6,946 bases of DNA from Aquificaceae bacterium (GTDB lineage: Bacteria; Aquificota; Aquificia; Aquificales; Aquificaceae). A model generated the notes under the pieces. It did no database searches and was not told the DNA's origin. It saw only the letters and a list, made by a program, of their open reading frames with translations. Of this stretch, positions 1-6,510 are shown piece after piece (the stretch's first letter is position 1; each line of letters starts with the position of its first letter). The position numbers were made by a program, and so were the translations under genes. Location: contig WGFS01000068.1 in assembly GCA_015492115.1 (NCBI GenBank), positions 1-6,946 of the forward strand, given 5' to 3'.

Positions 1-1044
1 AGGTTCTTCAAACCTGAGTGTTGTTGAAGGCTTGAACTTTCCCTCGGACTCAAGGAGGGATATGAGTAATTTCCCCTCTCTGAATACGATGAACCTGTCT
101 CCCTTCTTTTCGGATATGAGCAGGAGGGCGTCCTTCTTGTGTTTGCTCAACCCGAGGAAGAGCTTGCTTATCTCCATGAAGTGGCTACTTACCGTGTCTA
201 TCTCCGGGTCGCCAAGGAACCTCATGGCTATGAACTTGACTATACCGCTGTCAAGGTTTACCAGGCTGAGCTCTGCGTTTTTGTCGGGAGATAGAAAGAA
301 CTCAAAGATGTCGTAGTCAACTGGATAGACCGCAAACATCTCACCGTTCTCGTAGAAGAGGTTTATGGTGTAGGTTGGAGAGGATATCTTCGCTATGCCC
401 GAGAAGTTCCCGGTCTTCAAACTCTCAAGTATCGCAACTACATTGACCCTCTTCAGGGGGACGCTCTCCATCATGTAATCTATGTCGTGCTCTTCTGCGG
501 TCTCGCTCTCGCGAAACTCGTATATGTCAAGCTTTCCTTCTACAAGGTAGTCCTTTATCTTCCTCACAACGGAGACTATGGAGTCGCTGGATAGGGCGAC
601 CGAATCCACCACATTCTTTCCCTCAAAGAAGGTCAGCTCCTTGTCCTTACCCGTCGCCTTGAAGATGGCATAGGGAGAGATTATCTTGTCAACTATCTCA
701 TCAAGCTCACGTCTGACTATTGTCGCCTGTATCATGAGCTCGTCGCTACCTATCGGGTTCTCAAGGGGGTTTGCCTTGATCTTTGACTCCTCGTAAAAGG
801 CAAAGAAACCCTCCGGGTTTGACAGCATCTCAGCGAGACAGTAAACGAGGAGGTTGTAGTAGTTTATCTTTCTCTTATTGAAGAAGCCCAGATCACACTT
901 GAACTCTGTGATGAGACCGTCCTCAACCTTCAGTGACAGGAAGTAACGATTCACGAAGAGCTCTAAGGTTCCAGACCTTCCCTGGAGAAGCCCCGTGATA
1001 ACATCGCTCAGCCCACGGGCATCACCGATGTAGCCATAAAACAT
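1..1044 (-). CDS. DUF4388-like (PATAN-type) multi-repeat protein, C-terminus beyond the window
   Basis: The frame is open from an ATG at 1044 to the left edge (348 codons, no stop), so the C-terminus is missing. I see what look like repeated units with the DUF4388 pattern, a helix followed by strands ending in a 'G-x-(I/L/M)' turn. Unit 1 is at about residues 12-50 (LSDVITGLLQGRSGTLELF, then VEDGLITEF). Unit 2 is at about 199-242 (VVAILESLKTGNFSGIAKI, then YENGEMFAVYP). A possible third is at about 290-335 (LLLISEKKGDRFIVFREGKL). There is no signal peptide or membrane segment, so it is probably cytoplasmic. DUF4388 domains are found in bacterial signalling proteins and often beside MglA-type GTPases, and the gene starts 9 bases after the mglA-like stop as the last visible gene of the minus-strand operon. 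A role as GTPase partner or effector is inference. An AGGAT 11 bases before the ATG is a modest ribosome site. The reading frame is firm and the family assignment is moderate. Confidence 0.8.
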   Translation of the reverse strand, partial: MFYGYIGDARGLSDVITGLLQGRSGTLELFVNRYFLSLKVEDGLITEFKCDLGFFNKRKINYYNLLVYCLAEMLSNPEGFFAFYEESKIKANPLENPIGSDELMIQATIVRRELDEIVDKIISPYAIFKATGKDKELTFFEGKNVVDSVALSSDSIVSVVRKIKDYLVEGKLDIYEFRESETAEEHDIDYMMESVPLKRVNVVAILESLKTGNFSGIAKISSPTYTINLFYENGEMFAVYPVDYDIFEFFLSPDKNAELSLVNLDSGIVKFIAMRFLGDPEIDTVSSHFMEISKLFLGLSKHKKDALLLISEKKGDRFIVFREGKLLISLLESEGKFKPSTTLRFEEP

Positions 1045-1053
1045 ACTCTTAGT

Positions 1054-1626
1054 TTATCCTACCATCTTTCTGAACTTCTCCATAAGTTCTTCAGTCACCA
1101 GATCAAAGGTCTCCTTTACGCCCTTTCCCTGAACTGCTACCGCCTCAGTGGTCTTCTTGCCAGGTATTGACACCTCCCTCTGGAGAACCTCTAAGGGCAG
1201 GGCATCCGGCAGATCCCTCTTGTTGTACTGGACTACAACGGGGGTACCCTCTATGTCCTTACCGTACAGCCTGAGATCTTCTTCAAGGGTTCTGATAAAC
1301 TCTCTGTTCTCGGACAACCTCCTCTCCGAGGAATCAACCACGAAGACAACCGCGTCAACCCCCCTCATCACCATCTTCCTTATGTCCTTGTAGATGTCCT
1401 GTCCCGGTATTGTGTATATGGAGAAGGTGAGCGTGAAGCCGTCCACCTTCAGCTTCTTGGTTATGAAGTCAAAGACGAGCGTCCTTTCCTCCTTTGTATC
1501 AAAGCTGAGTACATCAAGCCCGCTCTGTTTGGCAAGCTGTTCTATGTTTGTGGTCTTTCCCGACATGGCTATGCCATGATAGACGACCTTGAACCTTACG
1601 ACCCCTTTTGATGAGTCAATAAGCAT
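1054..1626 (-). CDS. mglA: MglA-like small Ras-superfamily GTPase
   Basis: This is a 190-residue G-domain protein with the MglA version of the GTPase motifs. The P-loop is HGIAMSGKTT at 17-26. The switch I segment is ERTLVFDF at 47-54, with Thr49 matching the MglA 'RTLFFDF' signature. The G3 region reads YTIPGQ (71-76), the MglA form with Pro-Gly-Gln instead of the Ras DxxG. The Walker B-like strand DAVVFVVDSS is at 91-100 and G4 is NKRD at 135-138. The G5 region (VAVQGKG, 162-168) is loose. In the family, MglA switches between GTP and GDP at a cell pole and sets polarity for gliding or pilus motility, usually with the roadblock protein MglB. No MglB gene is visible here. I chose ATG 1626 because AGGAGG (1636-1641) lies 9 bases upstream of it. 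The alternative TTG at 1632 would be only 3 bases from that site. The gene begins 2 bases after the upstream stop, which indicates coupled translation. Confidence 0.9.
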   Translation of the reverse strand: MLIDSSKGVVRFKVVYHGIAMSGKTTNIEQLAKQSGLDVLSFDTKEERTLVFDFITKKLKVDGFTLTFSIYTIPGQDIYKDIRKMVMRGVDAVVFVVDSSERRLSENREFIRTLEEDLRLYGKDIEGTPVVVQYNKRDLPDALPLEVLQREVSIPGKKTTEAVAVQGKGVKETFDLVTEELMEKFRKMVG

Positions 1627-1628
1627 CC

Positions 1629-2726
1629 TCAACTCCCTCCTTTAATTCTTAATCTATTCCAGCTCAGACAGTTTACACAAAGGGGCGTGTAATGGGAGTA
1701 CTCCTTCCCACACTCCCCGCACTCTAAGAGCTTTACGAGAGACATCAGATCTCTGTAACATTCCCTGTCTTCCCCGTATCCTTTATCAATTACAACCTTT
1801 ATCGGCTCAGGCAGGGAATCCTTTAACAGGTCAAGCCTCTCGTACATACCGACACTGAGGTACAGGAGTGCGAGCACTGAAGCACTTACCCTTTCCCTGT
1901 TTTCCTCCACCTCTTCCATAACCTCTGGTGTGAGGGCGTTCCTCTCAATCAGTGCAAGGAGCGTTTCGTTGTGCAGTCCTTCCTGGAACATGCGGTTGGC
2001 GAACTTCTTTCTCTCTTTAACATCAGACTGCGAGGAAAGGATAGAGAGAGAGGAGGGGGTTAAGGGAAGCTTCTCAAGCTCCTTCAGGGCGGACTCACCC
2101 TTTATCTCCGCCAGTATGGATGCGAGTATTCCCCTCTCCCTTTCCCTCGTTGCCTTCTCACTGTCCTGTACGAGCTTTCTCTGAAGATCCAGCGCTTTCT
2201 CACCCTCTCCATTCATAAAGTATATGCTCCTCAAGAGCCTGCGGGCTCTCAGGTTCTTCCAGTTCTTACCCAGAGCTTTTTCCAGCAGATCCTGTGCTCT
2301 GTGTATGTCTTCCCGGAACACTCTTTCCGCTATTGAGGTCTCAACTATCCCCTTTGAGTACTTCTGAAGGTAAACAGAAGCCTCCCTTCCGAGTTCTTCC
2401 AGGGCTTCCGCGTAGAGAGGGACGGTTTCCTCGTAGTCCAGTAGCTTTGTGAGTTCCTTACTTGCCTTATCGGGGAATCCTGTCCAGAGGCTCTCAAGGG
2501 CTTTTCTAACCCTTTCGCTGTACTTTCTCCACTCAAAACTTCTCAACTCTGACAGGGCGTAGGCTATGAGAAAACCAAAGACAAAGCTTGCAAAGATAGC
2601 GAGGAAGAGGGGCACCTGATAGGAGAAACCGAAGAAGGAGAGCTTCACGCTCTGAAGATTGAAGTAAGCGAATATGAGAGCAAAGATGAGAAGTATAACG
2701 AAGGCGATGATCTTTAAGAGGATCAT
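1629..2726 (-). CDS. LapA-LapB-like fusion: membrane anchor with LapA domain, helical TPR-like region, C-terminal Cys4 ribbon
   Basis: This 365-residue protein has three parts. Residues 1-60 hold two hydrophobic segments (about 5-22 and 39-59) joined by FNLQSVKLSFFGF. That is the DUF1049/LapA (YciS) layout of two membrane helices with an Asn/Val-rich link. Residues about 65-330 are helical and charged, with TPR-like spacing such as AQDLLEKALGKNWKNLRARR and GEGEKALDLQRKLV. The C-terminus has CGEC (336-339) and CVNC followed by LSW (350-356), the rubredoxin-like metal ribbon that ends LapB (YciM). In E. coli, lapA and lapB are separate adjacent genes for inner-membrane proteins that link LPS demand to FtsH degradation of LpxC. 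Here the parts appear joined in one chain. A function in LPS control is inferred from this layout and the nearby lpxI and bamD. The ATG overlaps the rsfS stop as ATGA, and AAGGAG lies about 11 bases upstream. The LapA domain and ribbon are clear, the TPR part less so. Confidence 0.85.
   Translation of the reverse strand: MILLKIIAFVILLIFALIFAYFNLQSVKLSFFGFSYQVPLFLAIFASFVFGFLIAYALSELRSFEWRKYSERVRKALESLWTGFPDKASKELTKLLDYEETVPLYAEALEELGREASVYLQKYSKGIVETSIAERVFREDIHRAQDLLEKALGKNWKNLRARRLLRSIYFMNGEGEKALDLQRKLVQDSEKATRERERGILASILAEIKGESALKELEKLPLTPSSLSILSSQSDVKERKKFANRMFQEGLHNETLLALIERNALTPEVMEEVEENRERVSASVLALLYLSVGMYERLDLLKDSLPEPIKVVIDKGYGEDRECYRDLMSLVKLLECGECGKEYSHYTPLCVNCLSWNRLRIKGGS
1636..1642 (-). 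promoter_or_regulatory. Strong Shine-Dalgarno for the mglA-like gene, inside the upstream coding region
   Basis: Read on the minus strand this is AAGGAGG, located in the codons for the last residues (KGGS) of the LapA-LapB-like protein. It is 9 bases from ATG 1626 and 3 bases from TTG 1632, which decides the start in favour of the ATG. It is the strongest ribosome site I see in the operon. Confidence 0.75.
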
Positions 2727-3052
2727 ACTTCCACTCTCCTTGCCTCAGCCCATATCCATTCTATACCGTAATGCTCTCTCCACTCGGGGGTGAATATGTG
2801 GACTATGACGTCAAGAAGGTCAATGAGTATCCAGTTTCCAAAGTCCGTTCCTTCAACGTGGTCAACTGTATAACCCGCTTTCTCCATCTCCTCAACGAGG
2901 TGGTCCGCGAGAGCCCTGGCATGAACGCTTGAGTTTGCACTCGCTATGACGAAGAAGTCCGCTATGTTGGTTAGGTTTGAGACGTCCAGTATCACTATAT
3001 CTTCAGCCTTCTTGTCCTCCAGAAGTCTCTTTATAAGTTTTAGCTTTTCCAT
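2723..3052 (-). CDS. rsfS: Ribosome silencing factor RsfS (RsfA/Iojap family)
   Basis: This 109-residue protein matches the compact RsfS fold from end to end. Conserved blocks are ILDVSNLTNIADFFVIASA (21-39), SVHARALADHLVEEM (42-56), HVEGTDFGNWILID (65-78), VIVHIF (82-87) and the C-terminal EWREHYGIEWIWAEA (90-104). RsfS binds ribosomal protein uL14 on the 50S subunit and blocks joining with the 30S when nutrients are scarce, which lowers translation. The usual family turn 'DYGDVVVH' reads DLLDVIVH here, so its Gly is replaced by Leu. The start codon lies 13 bases inside the end of bamD, and the stop overlaps the next gene as ATGA, so translation is probably coupled on both sides. The upstream purines (GAAAGAAAAAGG) form only a weak ribosome site. 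In many bacteria rsfS sits beside nadD, which is not seen here. Confidence 0.95.
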   Translation of the reverse strand: MEKLKLIKRLLEDKKAEDIVILDVSNLTNIADFFVIASANSSVHARALADHLVEEMEKAGYTVDHVEGTDFGNWILIDLLDVIVHIFTPEWREHYGIEWIWAEARRVEV

Positions 3053-3957
3053 CCTTTTTCTTTCAAAAGTCTTTTGAGCTTTCCATAGTATAAAGTCTCT
3101 CCGTACACCTCTCTGTACTTCCTCAGGGCTTCCTGAGCTTCCTTCAGAGCTTTCCTCTTTATATCCTGCCAGCGCTTTAGCTCTCCCTTCAGGAAGGAGA
3201 GTCTCTTCTTTACAGCCCTCCTCTCTTCCTCACTTTGAGCCTCCTCAAGACTGTCTCTGGTTTCCTCTATAAGATCCTCAAGCTTATCTCTCTCTATATC
3301 AACCTGTTTGTCCACCAGCAGGAGGCACCTTATGTACCTGTAGGCTACCCTGGCTTCCGGTACATACCCGGGAAAGTTTATAAGTATCTCCCTGTATCTG
3401 AGGGCAGCGGAATAGGTGTAGCCGTAATCTTCATAGAATCTGGCGATGTAAAGTTCGTGCTGGGCTATCTTTCTGTAAGCTCTGTCTATAAGGTTCTGAA
3501 CCTTCTGGGCAAAGGAGCTTTTGGGAAATTTGCTCAGGAACTCTTTTGCTTTCTCTATAGCCTTCCAGGTGTACTCCTGGTCTCTGTAAGGGTCCGGAGA
3601 TACCTTTATGTAGCTGTCAACGAGTAAATAGTATGCCTCCTCCGTCCTCCTGAGTTTTGGGTAGTAGAATATGTAGTCTTCCAGGGATACAATCGCATTT
3701 ACATAATCTTCATCGTAGTAGTAGCTCTTGGCGAGCAGAAACTTTGCATTCTCAATCTGCTCCGGTGTAAGGTAGTCCATGTACTTCAGGGCTTCTTTGA
3801 AGTTTGACACAGCATCACCGTAATCCTTTTCCCTGTACGAGGTAAGCGCTTTACCATAGTACTCCCGGGCTTTCTGAGCCCTCTCCTGCTCCGTCATCTT
3901 TGCACAGCCCGAGACCAGAAAAAGCATGAAGAGGAGCAGATAAAAGACCTTTCTCAT
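3040..3957 (-). CDS. bamD: Outer-membrane assembly lipoprotein BamD with an extended coiled-coil C-terminus
   Basis: The N-terminus is a lipoprotein signal: Lys3, a hydrophobic stretch at 4-15 and the lipobox LVSGC, with the acylated Cys at 18 and Ala at +2, which fits outer-membrane retention. Residues 25-210 carry TPR repeats (YYGKALTSYREKDYGDAVSN, FLLAKSYYYDEDYVNAIVSL, AYYLLVDSYIKV). The family blocks PYRDQEYTWKAIEKAKEFL (123-141) and IAQHELYIARFYEDYGYTYS (164-183) are also present. BamD is the essential lipoprotein partner of BamA in the BAM complex, facing the periplasm, where it helps fold beta-barrel proteins. At 305 residues it is about 60 longer than the E. coli protein. The surplus lies after residue 215 and is almost entirely charged helix (RDKLEDLIEETRDSLEEAQS), probably a coiled coil. 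The ATG is 4 bases after the rng stop, with AGGG about 10 bases upstream. The end overlaps rsfS by 13 bases. Confidence 0.95.
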   Translation of the reverse strand: MRKVFYLLLFMLFLVSGCAKMTEQERAQKAREYYGKALTSYREKDYGDAVSNFKEALKYMDYLTPEQIENAKFLLAKSYYYDEDYVNAIVSLEDYIFYYPKLRRTEEAYYLLVDSYIKVSPDPYRDQEYTWKAIEKAKEFLSKFPKSSFAQKVQNLIDRAYRKIAQHELYIARFYEDYGYTYSAALRYREILINFPGYVPEARVAYRYIRCLLLVDKQVDIERDKLEDLIEETRDSLEEAQSEEERRAVKKRLSFLKGELKRWQDIKRKALKEAQEALRKYREVYGETLYYGKLKRLLKEKGWKS

Positions 3958-3961
3958 ACCA

Positions 3962-5362
3962 TCACCCTGTCAGAAACATCTCGTAATAATCAAGGGGTAC
4001 GTCGCACTCTTCCTTCACGGAAACCCACTGTTTCATGTTGCTCTTCTCTATCAAGCTCTCCACCTTTTCTCTCAGAGCTGGGTTGACCCTGACCTCAAGA
4101 TACCTGCCTTTAAAGTAGCTTATCTCCTTCTCTATCTCGTAGAGAACAACCTCAGGACTCTTTATGTAACCTTTGCCCTTACAGTAGGGGCAGTCAACGG
4201 AGAGGAGCTTTGTAACGCTGGGGGTTTCCTTCTTGCGGGTAAGTTCCAGTAAGCCGAGCTGGGTTATACCGTAAACATGAACCTTTGAACCTTCATCAGC
4301 GAACAGCTCCTTTACTTTTCTTATGAGCTTCTCCCTGTTCTTCTTGTCCTTCATATCAATGAAGTCAATTATTATTATCCCCCCTATATCCCTGAGCTTT
4401 ATCTGCTTCACTATCTCCTCAGCAGCCTCTATGTTAGTTTTCAGGGCGTTCTCCTCCAGGGTATCCCCACATCCAGACCCACTGTTGACGTCTATTACCG
4501 TCATAGCCTCGGTTTCTTCAATTATTATGTACCCACCACTTCTGAGCCATACGTAGCGGGCAAACAGCCTCGTGAGGGCTTTGTCAAGTCCGTACTTTTT
4601 GAAGAAAACGCTTATGTTCTTAACATATCTGACCTTGCTTATGAGCTCGGGAAAATGCTCTTCCAGCTGTGCAAGTAGCTCAGTCCATAGCTCTCTGTCA
4701 TCAACAACTATCTCTGAGATGTAGTTCCAGTAGTCCCTTATCTGTTGTAGGTAGGAGGGAAGTTCTTCATATACGAGTCCCTGTTTGATAGCGGACGCCT
4801 TCTTCTTTATATCTTCCCATGTGCGCCTGAGCATGTTAAGTTCTTCAATCAGCTCTTCTTTCCCTGCTAACTCCGCAGAAGTCCTGACTATAACACCTTC
4901 GTTGTCCAGAAGGTCCTCAAACAGCTTCTTGAAGAACTCTCTCTTCCTCTCGTCCTCTATCTTTGAGGAGACGAAAACCTTTTTACTTGTGGGGAGGTAC
5001 ACAAGAAACTTGCCCGGAAGGCTGATCCTGCACGTTACTTTAGCCCCCTTGTCTTCAATAGGTTCTCTCTTCATCTGAACCAGTATCTCCGAACCCTCCT
5101 CAGGAAGAGGACAGCTTTCTTCCTCTTCATTTGTGAAACCCTCGTAAGACTTGAGGGGCAGGTAAGCTTCTCTGTCTATACCTATGTCCACAAAGGCACC
5201 GTCAAGGCTCTTTGCGAAGCGTTTCACCCTACCCTTGAATATGCTTCCCGATAGCCTCTTCTCTCCTCTCCTCTCCACCTTTATCTCCGATATCTCTTTA
5301 TCCTTCAGAAGGAAGGTGAGGACGAGGTTCTTGCTGGCAGAGATTATGAGCCGAACATCCAT
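3962..5362 (-). CDS. rng: Ribonuclease E/G family endoribonuclease (RNase G-size)
   Basis: This 466-residue protein has the catalytic core without the long RNase E scaffold tail, close to RNase G in size. An S1-like RNA-binding segment lies at about 38-120 (GSIFKGRVKRF, LDGAFVDIGIDREAYLPL). The 5'-sensor signature GVIVRTSAE (156-164) keeps the Arg160-Thr161 pair that reads a 5' monophosphate. The metal-binding aspartates are D291 in IDVNSGSG and D333 in IIIIDFIDM. The zinc-link CPYC (391-394) joins subunits in the family. These enzymes cut single-stranded AU-rich RNA in rRNA and tRNA maturation and in mRNA turnover, as a cytoplasmic or membrane-linked dimer or tetramer. All key residues are present. 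It is the first gene of the minus-strand operon. The ATG begins right after the 28-bp divergent spacer and has no Shine-Dalgarno (CTACCCA precedes it), so the transcript may be leaderless or nearly so. Self-control of its own mRNA is known for RNase E but not testable here. Confidence 0.95.
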   Translation of the reverse strand: MDVRLIISASKNLVLTFLLKDKEISEIKVERRGEKRLSGSIFKGRVKRFAKSLDGAFVDIGIDREAYLPLKSYEGFTNEEEESCPLPEEGSEILVQMKREPIEDKGAKVTCRISLPGKFLVYLPTSKKVFVSSKIEDERKREFFKKLFEDLLDNEGVIVRTSAELAGKEELIEELNMLRRTWEDIKKKASAIKQGLVYEELPSYLQQIRDYWNYISEIVVDDRELWTELLAQLEEHFPELISKVRYVKNISVFFKKYGLDKALTRLFARYVWLRSGGYIIIEETEAMTVIDVNSGSGCGDTLEENALKTNIEAAEEIVKQIKLRDIGGIIIIDFIDMKDKKNREKLIRKVKELFADEGSKVHVYGITQLGLLELTRKKETPSVTKLLSVDCPYCKGKGYIKSPEVVLYEIEKEISYFKGRYLEVRVNPALREKVESLIEKSNMKQWVSVKEECDVPLDYYEMFLTG

Positions 5363-5390
5363 TGGGTAGATATTTTAAAGTATTTTTGTT
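5363..5390. promoter_or_regulatory. 28-bp symmetric divergent promoter region between rng and lpxI
   Basis: The whole spacer between the two start codons is a 14-base near-palindrome, ATATTTTAAAGTAT (5370-5383, 12 of 14 positions symmetric). It has exactly 7 bases on each side before each ATG. Each strand therefore shows a -10-like hexamer (TAAAGT at 5376-5381 for lpxI, TAAAAT at 5377-5372 for rng) 9 bases from its ATG. Normal spacing would start transcription at or within about 3 bases of each ATG. Neither gene has a Shine-Dalgarno. I see no good -35 box; TTGGCA on the minus strand (5397-5392) is only 14 bases from its -10. That this is the promoter is inference from the lack of other space. 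Confidence 0.55.
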
Positions 5391-6176
5391 ATGCCAATAG
5401 GTCTTATAGCTGGAAAAGGACGCCTGCCGGAGGTCTTTTACAGGGAAGCTGTGTCCAAGGGTGAGGAGGTTGTGGTTATAGGCGTAAAGGGTATAACCGA
5501 TATGGAGAGGGACGAGGAGCTACCGGTGGGGAAGGTAGGCAGGCTGATAAAACTCCTCAAGAAGAGGGGGGTTGATCGGGTGGTCATGCTCGGGAAGTTT
5601 GAGCACAGATTGATATACACGAGCCTTCTACAGCTTGACCTCAAAGCCTTCAGTGTTCTCAGGAGAGCAAAGGACAGAAGACCCGCCAACGTAATAAGAG
5701 CTTTCATGAGCGTCCTTGAAGAGGAAGGTTTTGAGTTTATAGACCCAAGACCTTACCTTGAGGGACTTCTCGCCAGCGAGGGGGTGATGGGAAGCAGGAA
5801 GCCTTCTGAAGAGGCGATGGAAGATGCTGTGTTTGGATTCATAATAGCGAAGGAGGTCGCCGAGCTTGACATTGGGCAGACGGTCGTGGTCAAGGACAGG
5901 GCCGTGGTTGCGGTAGAAGCCATGGAGGGAACCCAGGAGACCGTAAGGAGAGGAGGAAAGCTTGGAGGCAAGGGTGTCAGGGTTATAAAGGTGGCTCGCA
6001 AAACGCAGGACTTCAGGATTGATGTTCCGACCGTTGGTCTTGAGACCCTTGATGTGCTCAAAGAGGTGAAGGCTGATGCCCTCTTCCTTGAAGCCGGAAA
6101 GGTGTACATCGTGGACAAGGAAAAGTTCTTACGCCAGGCTGACAGGCTGGGTATACCTGTGGTTGGGTTATGCTAA
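5391..6176 (+). CDS. lpxI: UDP-2,3-diacylglucosamine pyrophosphatase LpxI
   Basis: This 261-residue protein is a full-length LpxI (DUF1009). It opens with the family's GLIAGKGRLPEVF (4-16). It continues with VVMLGKFEHRLIY (64-76) and VMGSRKPSEEAMEDAVFGF (132-150), then the signature VVVKDRAVVAVEAMEGTQET (165-184). FRIDVPTVGLETL (208-220) carries Asp211, which I align with the catalytic Asp225 of Caulobacter LpxI. It ends with ADRLGIPVVGL. LpxI hydrolyses UDP-2,3-diacylglucosamine at the alpha phosphate to give lipid X and UMP. This is the fourth step of lipid A synthesis, done by LpxH in E. coli. It probably acts at the cytoplasmic face of the inner membrane. The start at 5391 fits the family N-terminus. 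No Shine-Dalgarno precedes it, so a leaderless or very short leader is likely. It is divergent from rng and 12 bases upstream of the next gene. In several genomes lpxI sits with lpxA and lpxB, which are not in this window. Confidence 0.95.
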   Translation: MPIGLIAGKGRLPEVFYREAVSKGEEVVVIGVKGITDMERDEELPVGKVGRLIKLLKKRGVDRVVMLGKFEHRLIYTSLLQLDLKAFSVLRRAKDRRPANVIRAFMSVLEEEGFEFIDPRPYLEGLLASEGVMGSRKPSEEAMEDAVFGFIIAKEVAELDIGQTVVVKDRAVVAVEAMEGTQETVRRGGKLGGKGVRVIKVARKTQDFRIDVPTVGLETLDVLKEVKADALFLEAGKVYIVDKEKFLRQADRLGIPVVGLC

Positions 6177-6188
6177 AATGAACTCACT

Positions 6189-6494
6189 ATGAAACACAAC
6201 TGGGAAGAGTACAAGGAAAAGGTTCTTGAGCTCAGGGAGATATTTAGGAATAAGAACGAAGGCACGGAGACGGAGGTGGATATTCTCCTCCCTGGAGAAG
6301 AGGGTTACGAGTCAGAGTCTGGGGTTCCCTATGTGAGGATAAGGTATTACGTTGACGATCACTATCATGAGAGGAAGGTGGAGCTTTACGAATACCACTT
6401 GAAAAAAGAACTCCAGGATCTCGTTGATCTGATAGAGCATTTCGTGCAAGAGTTTGAGATGGAAATAGATCAGAGTGAATACGGAGGAGGATAA
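6189..6494 (+). CDS. Small acidic hypothetical protein downstream of lpxI
   Basis: I do not recognise this 101-residue protein. Residues 5-22 are a charged helix (WEEYKEKVLELREIFRNK), and 27-67 look like strands (TEVDILLPGEEG, VPYVRIRYYVDDHYHERKVE). Residues 68-93 are an amphipathic helix rich in Glu/Asp (YHLKKELQDLVDLIEHFVQE), and the tail is SEYGGG. It has no signal peptide, membrane segment or Cys, so it is probably a cytoplasmic, strongly acidic helix-strand-helix protein. His-rich DDHYHE (56-61) is the only possible ligand cluster. Codon use resembles its neighbours, and the sequence composition supports a real gene. It begins 12 bases after the lpxI stop and most likely shares its transcript. 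There is no Shine-Dalgarno. A four-codon frame (ATG 6178) ends in an ATGA overlap with its start, which may help reinitiation. Its function is unknown. Confidence 0.8.
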   Translation: MKHNWEEYKEKVLELREIFRNKNEGTETEVDILLPGEEGYESESGVPYVRIRYYVDDHYHERKVELYEYHLKKELQDLVDLIEHFVQEFEMEIDQSEYGGG

Positions 6495-6510
6495 TCGCTC
6501 AGCTCACTCA

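Noticed and set aside
32..316. A 94-codon plus-strand open frame at the left edge
   Set aside because: The opposite strand is continuously open for 348 codons with a repeat-domain pattern, so this is a shadow.
1627..1632. TTG start at 1632 for the mglA-like gene
   Set aside because: It adds two residues, but it sits only 3 bases from the AGGAGG site. ATG 1626 is better spaced at 9 bases.
3235..3627. A 130-codon plus-strand open frame
   Set aside because: It lies wholly opposite bamD, whose product has a clear lipobox and family motifs. The antisense translation has no recognisable motif.
5753..6118. A 121-codon minus-strand open frame rich in Ser and Thr
   Set aside because: It is antisense to the conserved core of lpxI. 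The Ser/Thr/Pro-rich composition is what a reverse frame of a Gly/Val/Glu-rich gene gives.
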